Source: Nostoc sp. 'Peltigera membranacea cyanobiont' N6 | GTDB lineage: Bacteria; Cyanobacteriota; Cyanobacteriia; Cyanobacteriales; Nostocaceae | Direction: 5' to 3' | Length of the DNA stretch: 64,000 bases | NCBI RefSeq assembly: GCF_002949735.1 | Contig: NZ_CP026681.1 | Span: forward strand, 6,533,501-6,597,500 | Shown: piece after piece, positions 1 to 7,556 of the stretch | Numbering within the stretch: position 1 is the first letter of the stretch | How the letters are laid out: each line of letters begins with the position of its first letter | Translations under genes and position numbers: made by a program | The notes under the pieces: generated by a model | Database searches by the model: none | The model's input: the letters and a program-made list of their open reading frames with translations, nothing else | What the model was told of the DNA's origin: nothing

Positions 1-89
1 CTGCTGAGTTGATTGTAAGAGAGGTCTAGACGCGTTGCCTTTTCCCTGGCAGCTTTTTCAATAATTTGCAACAGTTCTTCGTTTGTCAT
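1..89 (-). CDS. Leucine-rich-repeat protein, 5' fragment
   Basis: Only the first 29 codons are inside the window; the gene runs off the left edge. The start is ATG at 89 on the minus strand. The peptide begins MTNEELLQIIEKAA and continues into RLDLSYNQLS, the first turn of a leucine-rich repeat (LxLxxNxL). This opening is typical of cyanobacterial LRR proteins, many of which carry a Roc-COR GTPase further on, but that cannot be seen here. An IS630-type element lies 76 bases upstream of the start and may separate the gene from its original promoter. Confidence 0.7.
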   Translation of the reverse strand, partial: MTNEELLQIIEKAAREKATRLDLSYNQLS

Positions 90-165
90 CTGTAAACCTC
101 ACCAACTCTGTAGCGATATTTACCAGATTAGTGTATCGCAGGTTATGGGGAGTGAAGCTAGATTA

Positions 166-192
166 CAGCAATTTTCATGTAAATAGACCACA
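166..192 (+). repeat. IS630-type left terminal inverted repeat
   Basis: Reads CAGCAATTTTCA then GTAA and ACCACA, matching the reverse complement of 1163-1189 at 23 of 27 positions. The transposase stop codon (175-177) lies inside the repeat, so the coding region runs to the very end of the element. Confidence 0.85.
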
Positions 193-777
193 GTGGTTGA
201 ACCAACCGAAGGCATCATCTTCGGTAATGTAATTGACAGCAAGAGCCATTGCTTGATCAAGTGATTCTAGTGTGCGTGCTTCACAGGAACGAAGAAATTG
301 CTTGAGTTTCGACCAACACAGTTCTATGGGGGATAAATCTGGAGAGTAGGGAGGCAAAAACTTTACTTTTGCACCGACCGACTCAATTGCAACTCTTACA
401 CGTTCGGCGTGATGAACCCGGAGATTATCCATGACCACGATCGCCCCTTTCCATAACTGAGGTATTAATATCTCAGTTACATAAGTGAGGAATACATCAG
501 TATTTGTACTTCCTGGTACAGTCATCGCTGCAACCAGTCCATCAAGGCTTAAAGCACCAATCAAAGAAACGTTTCCACCCTTGTTTCCAGGTATACTGCC
601 AACTGCTCTTTCACCATTCACTGCTCTAGCAAACAAGCGTGACATTGATAAACTCAATCCAGCCTCATCGACAAATATCAGGTTTCTAACATCAATTTTA
701 TCTAAAGTTCGACGATAGTCATGTCTTAACTCTTGTACTCTTGGGGTATCTTGCTCGCTGGCGTAAAGACTTTTTTT
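175..777 (-). CDS. IS630-family transposase, OrfB (catalytic half, frameshift product)
   Basis: The frame is -1 relative to OrfA and opens right after a TAA (778-780) that overlaps the A9 run. It has no convincing start codon of its own before the first catalytic acid. It encodes the DDE domain: first Asp in IFVDEAG, second in VVMDNLRVHH, and the Glu in LSPIELCWSKLK. An internal ATG at 657 would start after the first Asp and give an inactive protein, so production of a whole enzyme needs OrfA-OrfB fusion by slippage at the A-run. It ends inside the left terminal repeat. Confidence 0.8.
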   Translation of the reverse strand, partial: KKSLYASEQDTPRVQELRHDYRRTLDKIDVRNLIFVDEAGLSLSMSRLFARAVNGERAVGSIPGNKGGNVSLIGALSLDGLVAAMTVPGSTNTDVFLTYVTEILIPQLWKGAIVVMDNLRVHHAERVRVAIESVGAKVKFLPPYSPDLSPIELCWSKLKQFLRSCEARTLESLDQAMALAVNYITEDDAFGWFNHCGLFT

Positions 778-1124
778 TTACACCGCAAGCCTAATTTTTC
801 TACCGCACGATGCATTGTAGTAATACTTACACTAAGCCCTGTGCGTTCTGCATAGCGATCGCATAATTCTCTAAGTAGCAAATCATTTTTTCCCTCAACT
901 AAAGACTGGATAAAGCCCAGATGCTCGTTTTGAATCGTTGGCTTTTGATATCCTCCACGTCGTTTTGCCTCGATTTGTCCATTTACCCGATACTGACGCA
1001 GTAGGTTTCTTACAAATGACAAACTCACTTTGAATCTTTGTGCCAACTGGCGTTGAGAGCCTTCTTTCGCTTCCCACGCCATAATCACACGCTCACGCAA
1101 ATCCTTTGAGTAAGATACTGGCAT
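726..1124 (-). CDS. IS630-family transposase, OrfA (DNA-binding half)
   Basis: This 132-residue frame opens with PVSYSKDLRERVI, the usual start of IS630-family transposases. It holds a helix-turn-helix (about residues 18-45, GSQRQLAQRFKVSLSFV) and a second DNA-binding segment to about residue 110. It contains none of the DDE catalytic acids. Near its 3' end the codons run through nine A residues (complement of 771-779), after which the frame ends in 18 unrelated residues. A -1 shift at the A-run joins it to OrfB. The split is either programmed frameshifting, as known for several IS630 members, or a mutation. Confidence 0.85.
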   Translation of the reverse strand: MPVSYSKDLRERVIMAWEAKEGSQRQLAQRFKVSLSFVRNLLRQYRVNGQIEAKRRGGYQKPTIQNEHLGFIQSLVEGKNDLLLRELCDRYAERTGLSVSITTMHRAVEKLGLRCKKKVFTPASKIPQEYKS

Positions 1125-1162
1125 CTATTCATACAATATTATCTCTTCAGTCTAACTTAGTT

Positions 1163-1189
1163 TGTGGTTCAATTACCTGAAAATTGCTG
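1163..1189 (-). repeat. IS630-type right terminal inverted repeat
   Basis: Inverted partner of 166-192. It is followed by TA at 1190-1191. It lies about 40 bases upstream of the transposase ATG at 1124, so any element-borne promoter must be in or next to it. Confidence 0.85.
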
Positions 1190-1286
1190 TAATGTGTTCT
1201 ATCTGCCTAGAAAGGGCTGTAATATTTAAATTTGCAGGGTGCTTAGGATGCAATACTTGCCGTAGGCGATCATCTGACAATAACAT

Positions 1287-1544
1287 TCACTCATTAATGG
1301 AGTTCAAAGTCTCATTAATGGAGTTCAAAGACTCATTAATGGAGTTCAAAGCCTCATTAATGGAGCTAAAAGACTCATTAATGGAGTTTAAAGACTCATT
1401 AACGGAGCTAAAAGACTCATTAATGGAGTTCAAAGACTCATTAACGGAGTTCAAAGACTCATTAACGGAGCTAAAAGACTCATTAATGGAGCTAAAAGAC
1501 TCATTAATGGAGTTCAAAGGTGCGTTACGCTTTCGCGCTACCAC
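1287..1544 (-). CDS. Hypothetical heptad-repeat peptide encoded by the minisatellite
   Basis: This 85-residue frame from a GTG start is made almost wholly of the repeat ESLNSIN/ESFSSVN. Leu or Phe and Ile or Val recur with 4-3 spacing, which is the a/d pattern of a coiled coil, and substitutions between copies keep these positions hydrophobic. The N-terminus is basic (VARKRNAP). The start is weak: an AGGA lies almost against the GTG. The opposite strand is also open, but its substitutions (Met/Thr, Asp/Val/Ala) are not conservative. Whether it is translated is unknown, and it may be a relic of a longer coiled-coil gene. Confidence 0.35.
   Translation of the reverse strand: MVARKRNAPLNSINESFSSINESFSSVNESLNSVNESLNSINESFSSVNESLNSINESFSSINEALNSINESLNSINETLNSINE
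1291..1521. repeat. Minisatellite, 11 copies of a 21-bp unit
   Basis: Eleven head-to-tail copies begin tcattaatggagtt on the plus strand. They vary at few sites: t/c in taatgg/taacgg, ttc/cta/ttt in the middle and the last codon. The unit is 7 codons long and stays open on both strands. On the minus strand the variation is conservative (Leu/Phe and Ile/Val). The last copy is truncated by divergence at its 3' end. The array lies about 100 bp beyond the IS630-type element. Confidence 0.95.
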
Positions 1545-1684
1545 ATCCTACGACTACGATCGCCTTATAATAGCGATGTCTACGATGGGCGTAGATGCGG
1601 CATCACCAACGCTACAGGCGATCGCTTATTGTGAGATGAGGTCTACTAAACACTCTTGCCTAAATATTGGAAAATTGTAGTTTA
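1545..1684. other. Short interspersed repeat fragments, no gene seen
   Basis: The stretch contains HIP1-rich, partly palindromic fragments (around gcgatgtctacgatgggc and ggcgatcgc) like those scattered through Nostoc intergenic DNA. A similar fragment is at 41294-41330. No supported gene. Confidence 0.5.
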
Positions 1685-2107
1685 TTACTCTAAATGCTTA
1701 ACAGGCATTGATACTAGGTTTCCCAAGCAATGAGCAACTTCTTTCCGATGACAGCGATTCGGGTTCATTTCAGCACACAACAGTAAAACATTACCAGTTT
1801 GAGCAATTTGTGCAATTTCATGTAGAGCTATATCTGCTTCTTCTTGATTTACTGGAATCCAATTTTCTTTTCCAGATGTATTACCTAAAGCAGTTTTAGA
1901 AATATACTCAATATTATTTAATTCACAGAATAATTTAATTTTGTCGCCGTACCATTTACGACTCCAAGCACGAGGAACCATTCTGACATCAACAACCCAT
2001 TCAACATCAAACTTTTGTAGATATTCCAAGAAGGCATCGTAGTCTTTGCGATTGCCATATCCAAAAGTAAGTATACATCTTGTTTTAGCAATATCTTTAA
2101 TCTTCAT
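1685..2107 (-). CDS. DUF488 family protein
   Basis: A 140-residue protein with the DUF488 signature near its C-terminus: LLLCAEMNPNRCHR, the Cys-x-Glu...Pro...Cys-His-Arg motif. The front part also fits, with the conserved FGYG opening and VVDVR followed by PRAWSRKW. The biochemical role of the family is not settled. I chose the ATG at 2107 because it has AGGA seven bases upstream; a longer version could start at 2125. The gene stands alone. Length is normal for the family. Confidence 0.85.
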   Translation of the reverse strand: MKIKDIAKTRCILTFGYGNRKDYDAFLEYLQKFDVEWVVDVRMVPRAWSRKWYGDKIKLFCELNNIEYISKTALGNTSGKENWIPVNQEEADIALHEIAQIAQTGNVLLLCAEMNPNRCHRKEVAHCLGNLVSMPVKHLE

Positions 2108-2215
2108 TTTCAATTCCTGGAACAATCAAGTTTAAATATAGTAAAACTCTTGCTGTACAGACTGTTTCTGAGTGCATCTCAACTTTTGTAAAAATATCTC
2201 TAGACCTAGCGAATG

Positions 2216-2285
2216 GAATTCGCGGCTATACAGACAAAACCCACCTCCGTGGGTTTCAAATTCCTTGAGTCCGCGCAGGCGGACT
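2216..2285. repeat. Interspersed repeat with two tandem hairpins
   Basis: The first hairpin pairs AAACCCAC (2237-2244) with GTGGGTTT (2249-2256). The second pairs AGTCCGC (2268-2274) with GCGGACT (2279-2285). A related copy in the opposite orientation is at 19473-19517, sharing TTTGAAACCC and TTTTGTCTGTATAG. This looks like a dispersed repeat family of the genome; it could also end transcripts from either flanking gene. Confidence 0.65.
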
Positions 2286-2459
2286 TGGTTTGTATAGCCA
2301 AGCCAGTGCGGTCTTGGGGGTTTCCCCCATGAGCAACTGGCGTGCGATTTCTAATCGCCAGGTATATTTGCTTTCGGTGAGATGCTTCCCTGTTTCTTGA
2401 TATTTAGTGTTAATTGAAGGGTATGTTTTAGTTGCAATTAAAATTTTCCTTCTTTCCAT
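2256..2459 (-). CDS. Hypothetical small protein, C-terminus made by repeat DNA
   Basis: A 67-residue frame starting at ATG 2459, with GAGG eight bases upstream as a plausible ribosome site. I do not recognise a family. The middle (TESKYTWRLEIARQLLMGE) looks like an amphipathic helix. The last residues (PSPPARTQGI) come from the hairpin repeat, which suggests that an older gene end was overwritten. It could be a relic rather than a working gene. Confidence 0.35.
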   Translation of the reverse strand: MERRKILIATKTYPSINTKYQETGKHLTESKYTWRLEIARQLLMGETPKTALAWLYKPSPPARTQGI

Positions 2460-2627
2460 ACCACAACCTCTATATGAACTAGCTAACTAAGTGATATTAT
2501 AGACACATGATTAATTTCAGTATGGTATCAAAGTTTTCCATTATATACTGCCGAAACTCTCAAAATTTTGGAAAATAATAAAGTAAGTCGAATATTATAC
2601 GACTAACCTAAATTCTTCTCGGAAAAT

Positions 2628-5600
2628 ATGACTCATCCTTTCCTTGAACGCCTGCGTAGTCCAGATAGCCCAGTCCTCGTATTTGACGGGGCGATGGGAA
2701 CCAATTTACAAACCCAAAACCTGACTGCTGAAGACTTCGGCGGCCCACAGTATGAAGGTTGTAACGAATACTTAGTCCACACGAAACCCGAAGCAGTCGC
2801 TAAGGTTCACCGCGACTTTCTCGCCGCTGGTGCTGATGTCATTGAAACCGATACCTTTGGTAGTACGTCCCTGGTGCTGGCAGAATATGACTTGGCAGAC
2901 CAAGCCTACTACCTCAGCAAGACAGCCGCAGAATTGGCCAAGCGTGTAGCTGCGGAATTTTCCACACCAGAAAAACCCCGGTTTGTGGCAGGTTCCATCG
3001 GCCCCACAACGAAACTCCCTACTTTGGGACATATTGACTTTGACACCATGAAAGCGACTTTTGCTGAACAAGCAGAGGCGCTGTGGGATGGTGGTGTCGA
3101 TTTATTTTTGGTGGAAACTTGCCAAGATGTGCTGCAAATTAAGGCGGCGCTGAATGGAATTGAAGAAGTGTTTGCTAAGAAGGGCGATCGCAGACCGTTG
3201 ATGGTTTCTGTGACAATGGAAAGCATGGGCACAATGTTGGTAGGTTCCGAAATCAGCGCTGTGCTGACAATTCTCGCACCTTACCCAATAGATATTCTTG
3301 GTCTAAACTGCGCCACTGGCCCAGACTTGATGAAACCACATATCAAGTATTTGGCAGAACATTCACCTTTCATCGTTTCCTGTATTCCCAACGCGGGTTT
3401 ACCTGAAAACGTTGGCGGTCAAGCACACTACCGACTGACACCGTTAGAATTACGGATGTCATTGATGCATTTTGTTGAAGATTTGGGTGTCCAAGTGATC
3501 GGGGGTTGCTGTGGGACGCGTCCAGAACACATTCAACAATTGGCAGAACTCGCTAAAGACCTGAAGCCAAAAGTTAGACATCCAAGTTTAGAACCAGCAG
3601 CAGCATCAATTTACACCACTCAGCCCTACGATCAAGATAATTCCTTCTTGATAGTTGGCGAACGTCTCAACGCCAGTGGTTCCAAAAAGTGCCGCGATTT
3701 GCTAAATGCCGAAGATTGGGATGGACTCGTTTCAATGGCGAGGGCGCAAGTCAAAGAAGGCGCACACATCCTCGATGTCAACGTCGATTATGTGGGACGT
3801 GACGGCGTGCGGGATATGCACGAACTAGTTTCGCGCATTGTTAATAATGTGACACTGCCTTTAATGCTTGACTCCACCGAATGGGAAAAGATGGAGGCGG
3901 GTTTAAAAGTTGCTGGTGGTAAGTGTTTGCTTAATTCCACCAACTACGAAGATGGGGAACCGCGCTTTTTAAAGGTGCTGGAGTTAGCGAAAAAGTACGG
4001 TGCTGGTGTAATCATTGGTACTATCGATGAAGATGGGATGGCACGGACAGCAGACAAAAAGTTTGCGATCGCCCAACGCGCTTACCGTCAAGCTGTAGAA
4101 TACGGCATACCACCCACCGAAATATTCTTTGATACTCTGGCGTTACCAATTTCCACCGGGATTGAAGAAGACCGAGAAAACGGTAAAGCTACCATTGAAT
4201 CCATCGGGCGGATTCGTGAAGGATTGCCTGGATGTCATGTGATTTTGGGTGTTTCCAATATTTCCTTTGGTTTGAATCCAGCCTCGCGGATGGTGCTGAA
4301 CTCAGTGTTTTTGCACGAAGCGACAACGGCGGGAATGGATGCAGCCATTGTCAGCGCTAACAAGATTTTACCCCTTGCGAAGATTGACGCACGCCATCAA
4401 GAAATTTGTCGCCAGTTGATTTATGACGAGCGCAAATTTGAAGGTAACGTCTGCGTTTACGATCCCTTGGGTGAGCTTACCACAGCGTTTGCTGGGGTAA
4501 CAACTAAGCGCGATCGCTCCTTAGATGAAAGTCTCCCCATTCCCGAACGTCTCACACGCCACATCATCGACGGCGAACGCATTGGCTTAGAAGAACATCT
4601 CAAAAAAGCCTTAGAAGAATATCCCCCCTTGCAAATTATCAACACCTTCCTGCTAGATGGGATGAAAGTTGTCGGGGAATTGTTCGGTTCAGGACAAATG
4701 CAGCTACCTTTCGTCTTGCAATCTGCGGAAACCATGAAAGCGGCGGTGGCGTTTCTAGAACCGTTCATGGAAAAATCAGAATCAGGCAACAATGCCAAGG
4801 GAACCTTTATCATTGCCACAGTGAAAGGCGATGTCCACGACATTGGTAAAAACTTGGTAGATATCATCTTGTCTAACAACGGCTACAAGGTGATTAACCT
4901 GGGAATTAAACAGCCGGTAGAAAACATCATTAACGCTTACGAACAGTACAAACCTGATTGTATTGCCATGAGTGGTTTACTGGTAAAATCCACCGCCTTT
5001 ATGAAAGAGAACTTGGAGGTATTCAACGAAAAGGGAATTAGTGTCCCTGTGATATTAGGTGGTGCGGCCTTGACTCCCAAGTTTGTCTATGAAGATTGTC
5101 AAAAAACCTATAAAGGTAAAGTTGTTTATGGCAAAGATGCCTTTTCTGACTTGCATTTCATGGATAAATTAATGCCAGCAAAAGCTGCTGATAACTGGCA
5201 AGATTTGCAAGGATTTTTGAACGAAGTCGAAACGGCTGAAGTTTCGACAAATGGCAACAAAGAACCAAAAGCGACAACTGCTGAAGAAACATCTGCTGAA
5301 CCAAAAGTATTAGATACAAGACGTTCCGAAGCCGTGGCGATAGATATTGAACGTCCTACACCGCCTTTTTGGGGAACGAAGTTATTGCAGCCTAGTGATA
5401 TTCCCATTGAGGAAATATTCTGGCACTTGGATTTACAAGCTTTAATTGCGGGACAGTGGCAATTCCGCAAGCCAAAGGAACAATCTAAGGAAGAATATCA
5501 AGCTTTCTTAGCTGAGAAAGTTTACCCAGTTTTAGAAACTTGGAAACAGCGAATTATTGAAGAGAATCTGTTACATCCGCAGGTGATTTACGGATATTTC

Positions 5601-6155
5601 CCTTGTCAATCCGAGGGGAATTCTCTACATATATATAACTCAGAGAACCAATCACAACAGGTTGCAACTTTCGATTTTCCTAGACAAAAGTCTTTAAGGC
5701 GGTTGTGTATAGCAGATTTCTTTGCACCCAAAGAATCGGGAATTATTGATGTCTTCCCCATGCAAGCGGTGACTGTAGGGGAAATTGCCACAGAGTTCGC
5801 TCAAAAGCTGTTTGCAGCCAATCAATACACCGATTATCTGTATTTCCACGGCATGGCGGTGCAGGTGGCCGAGGCTGTAGCTGAATGGACACACGCTAGA
5901 ATTCGCCGTGAATTAGGCTTTGTTGCTGAAGAACCCGACAATATTCGGGATATATTAGCACAACGCTATCGTGGCTCGCGGTATAGTTTTGGGTATCCAG
6001 CTTGTCCAAATATTCAGGATCAATACAAGCAACTGGAGTTATTGCAGACTGACAGGATTAACTTGTATATGGATGAAAGCGAACAACTTTATCCAGAACA
6101 ATCTACCACTGCAATTATTACTTACCACCCAGTAGCCAAATACTTTAGCGCTTAG
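2628..6155 (+). CDS. metH: Cobalamin-dependent methionine synthase
   Basis: MetH transfers a methyl group from 5-methyltetrahydrofolate to homocysteine through methylcobalamin. All modules are visible in 1,175 residues. The homocysteine-binding barrel (about 1-320) has zinc ligands Cys228 in LNCATG and Cys294/Cys295 in GGCCGTRP. The pterin-binding barrel lies at about 340-600. The cobalamin cap and Rossmann domain (about 640-870) has the lower-ligand motif DVHDIG with His737. A linker of about 50 residues rich in Glu, Ala and Thr precedes the AdoMet reactivation domain (about 930-1165) with RYRGSRYSFGYPACPN. The length fits the family. The start has GGA upstream. It appears monocistronic; I saw no cobalamin riboswitch in the 168-bp leader. 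Confidence 0.97.
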   Translation: MTHPFLERLRSPDSPVLVFDGAMGTNLQTQNLTAEDFGGPQYEGCNEYLVHTKPEAVAKVHRDFLAAGADVIETDTFGSTSLVLAEYDLADQAYYLSKTAAELAKRVAAEFSTPEKPRFVAGSIGPTTKLPTLGHIDFDTMKATFAEQAEALWDGGVDLFLVETCQDVLQIKAALNGIEEVFAKKGDRRPLMVSVTMESMGTMLVGSEISAVLTILAPYPIDILGLNCATGPDLMKPHIKYLAEHSPFIVSCIPNAGLPENVGGQAHYRLTPLELRMSLMHFVEDLGVQVIGGCCGTRPEHIQQLAELAKDLKPKVRHPSLEPAAASIYTTQPYDQDNSFLIVGERLNASGSKKCRDLLNAEDWDGLVSMARAQVKEGAHILDVNVDYVGRDGVRDMHELVSRIVNNVTLPLMLDSTEWEKMEAGLKVAGGKCLLNSTNYEDGEPRFLKVLELAKKYGAGVIIGTIDEDGMARTADKKFAIAQRAYRQAVEYGIPPTEIFFDTLALPISTGIEEDRENGKATIESIGRIREGLPGCHVILGVSNISFGLNPASRMVLNSVFLHEATTAGMDAAIVSANKILPLAKIDARHQEICRQLIYDERKFEGNVCVYDPLGELTTAFAGVTTKRDRSLDESLPIPERLTRHIIDGERIGLEEHLKKALEEYPPLQIINTFLLDGMKVVGELFGSGQMQLPFVLQSAETMKAAVAFLEPFMEKSESGNNAKGTFIIATVKGDVHDIGKNLVDIILSNNGYKVINLGIKQPVENIINAYEQYKPDCIAMSGLLVKSTAFMKENLEVFNEKGISVPVILGGAALTPKFVYEDCQKTYKGKVVYGKDAFSDLHFMDKLMPAKAADNWQDLQGFLNEVETAEVSTNGNKEPKATTAEETSAEPKVLDTRRSEAVAIDIERPTPPFWGTKLLQPSDIPIEEIFWHLDLQALIAGQWQFRKPKEQSKEEYQAFLAEKVYPVLETWKQRIIEENLLHPQVIYGYFPCQSEGNSLHIYNSENQSQQVATFDFPRQKSLRRLCIADFFAPKESGIIDVFPMQAVTVGEIATEFAQKLFAANQYTDYLYFHGMAVQVAEAVAEWTHARIRRELGFVAEEPDNIRDILAQRYRGSRYSFGYPACPNIQDQYKQLELLQTDRINLYMDESEQLYPEQSTTAIITYHPVAKYFSA

Positions 6156-6181
6156 TTTATATTCTCCTCTCCTTAATCAGG

Positions 6182-6370
6182 CTACGATGTACACACAAGT
6201 TATCCAATTCCCAAAAGTCCTCAAAACCTCACCCTGTCCTATCTTTAATCCCTCTCCTTACTAAGGAGAGGGACAGGTTTTGCATCGCAAAACCAGGGTG
6301 AGGTATCTCAGGGACTATGAGACTTAACCGTAAATGACCTCACAAAAAACTTGTGTGTACACCGTAGCCC
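6182..6370. mobile_element. Miniature inverted-repeat element, copy A
   Basis: An element of about 190 bp bounded by near-perfect inverted repeats: left CTACGATGTACACACAAGT and right, inverted, CTACGGTGTACACACAAGT, one mismatch in 19. It is flanked by direct repeats TAATCAGG at 6174-6181 and 6371-6378, consistent with a target duplication of about 8 bp. Inside is a hairpin-forming repeat that begins acctcaccctg (6226) and ends cagggtgaggt (about 6304), centred on CCCTCTCCTT/AAGGAGAGGG. It carries no coding capacity. It lies just after metH, where its hairpin could also end transcription. Confidence 0.75.
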
Positions 6371-6441
6371 TAATCAGGAAACGGGTATCCAAAGGGCGGG
6401 TAAGGTTATTATATTGTGGGTAATTCAAGTTATCGGTTGAC

Positions 6442-6480
6442 CTCACCCTAACCCTCTCCTTATAAAGGAGAGGGGACTGG
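6442..6480. repeat. Third copy of the CCCTCTCCTT hairpin repeat
   Basis: Contains CCTCACCCTAACCCTCTCCTT followed by the inverted AAGGAGAGGG, the same core found inside both miniature elements nearby. It sits directly before the DUF559 frame. Confidence 0.6.
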
Positions 6481-6482
6481 AA

Positions 6483-6864
6483 TTGGAAATAGAAATGACT
6501 CAACTTTATAACAAAAATAGTGAAATAGAAAAAAGGCGACAATTACGCCAAAATATAATAAAAGCCGAGAAACTTATTTGGGATAAAATAAGAGATAGGC
6601 AGCTTGAAAACTGCAAATTTCGTAGACAATATAGTGTAGATAAGTTTATTATAGATTTTTATAATTCTGAATTGAAGTTAGCTATAGAAATTGATGGCGA
6701 AAGCTATTTACAAAAAGGTACTGCTGAATACGATTAAAGCAAAACAAAAATTTATTGAATCAGCAGGAATTAAGTTTATTAGATTTACGAATAATGATGT
6801 ATACGCTAATTTGTCTGGCGTGCTGGAAAGTATTGCTCAAAATATACGAAATTTAAGAGGATAG
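6483..6864 (+). pseudogene. DUF559 endonuclease-fold protein, frameshifted
   Basis: The first 84 codons match DUF559 (Vsr/restriction-endonuclease-like fold): KAEKLIWDKIRDRQL, then KFRRQYSVDKFIIDFY and LAIEIDGESYL, which hold the catalytic Asp and Glu positions. The frame stops at 6737 just after AEYD. The missing C-terminal part continues in the next frame, IKAKQKFIESAGIKFIRFTNNDV to LRG, ending at the TAG at 6862-6864. Loss of two bases or gain of one near 6734 explains the break. In intact relatives these two halves form one protein of about 120 residues. The gene lies between two copies of a miniature element. Confidence 0.8.
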
Positions 6865-6900
6865 TCGTTGAACCTGACCCCAGCCTCTCTCCTTATTAAG

Positions 6901-7090
6901 GCTACCTGTACATAGAAGTCATCAAATTACCAAAAATCTTGATAAACCTCACTCTGCCCTATCTTTAATCCCTCTCCTTAGTAAGGAGAGGGACTGGTTT
7001 TGCTATGCAAAACCAGGGTGAAGTATCTCAGGGGCTACGCAATAAATCTTAAATGGCCTCACCAAAGAATTGCGTGTACACCGTAAATTA
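6901..7090. mobile_element. Miniature inverted-repeat element, copy B (degenerate)
   Basis: About 70% similar by eye to copy A over its whole length, including ggctac at the left end, the inner CCTCACTCTGCCC...CCCTCTCCTTAGTAAGGAGAGGG core and gtgtacaccgta at the right. The terminal repeats have diverged. Short direct repeats (ATTAAG/ATTAAAG) flank it. The outer sequence, cctctctccttatt before and taaagagaggcg after, rejoins to a copy of the same hairpin repeat, so this copy landed inside that repeat. Confidence 0.65.
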
Positions 7091-7135
7091 AAGAGAGGCG
7101 AGTATTTGCGTCAGCAAATACGGGGTGAGGTTTCG

Positions 7136-7556
7136 ACAGTATTGCATCGGAGTGAAAACCCCTATATCTGATTATTTTGTACCCAACTGATATCTTTCAT
7201 TTAACAGTTGGGTATTATAAGCTTACTCTGTTAACAACATCTTCATAAATTTGCCTTTATATAAAATACATTTCCGCAAATTCACTGTGAAGTTATGTCT
7301 TGCTGTTTATCAGAATTGAATTAAATAATTTTCCAAAAATCAGTATTTACCGGATAAAATGAACAATTCATAAATGATATAACTTAAAGAAATTGTCTTT
7401 TATTGTAGCTACTTTATTTGAAAGTTAGTCCAACAAAAGCCAGTGGTTAAATCAATATAACCTCAGCTTATGCCTATAAAAATACTTTGTAGGCATAGTT
7501 GAAAATGTCTAAAAAAATAGTAAGTCTGCTATAAATCACTTGACAAGGAAACAGCT
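7136..7556 (+). promoter_or_regulatory. Leader and promoter region of the hps cluster
   Basis: A 420-bp AT-rich stretch before hpsA without a supported gene. It holds a 10-bp perfect stem (7180-7189 TACCCAACTG with 7205-7214 CAGTTGGGTA, 15-base loop). A good ribosome site, AAGGA, lies about eight bases before the hpsA ATG. In Nostoc punctiforme hpsA is developmentally controlled in hormogonia through SigJ, but I could not identify a promoter box with confidence. Confidence 0.5.
7180..7214. promoter_or_regulatory. Perfect hairpin upstream of hpsA
   Basis: TACCCAACTG pairs with CAGTTGGGTA over 10 bp with a 15-base loop. There is no T-run directly after it on the plus strand, so a terminator is not clear. 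An operator or an RNA structure at the head of the hpsA leader is possible. Confidence 0.45.

Larger units (their letters stand above)
166..1189 (-). mobile_element. IS630-family insertion sequence, complete
   Basis: The element is 1,024 bp long. Its ends are imperfect inverted repeats of 27 bp with 23 matches (166-192 against 1163-1189), both starting CAGCAATTTTCA when read inwards. A TA dinucleotide sits directly outside each end (164-165 and 1190-1191), the target duplication expected of the IS630/Tc1-mariner superfamily. It carries one transposase split into two overlapping frames. Ends, TA duplication and catalytic residues all look intact, so it may still be mobile or be recently inserted. 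It lies between the LRR gene promoter side and a minisatellite. Confidence 0.9.

Noticed and set aside
1162..1680. 172-codon plus-strand frame over the minisatellite
   Set aside because: It starts inside the IS630-type terminal repeat, and its repeat substitutions are not conservative. The minus-strand heptad frame explains the repeat better.
2460..2627. Possible cobalamin riboswitch upstream of metH
   Set aside because: No B12-box-like sequence or long structured leader was seen in the short AT-rich gap.
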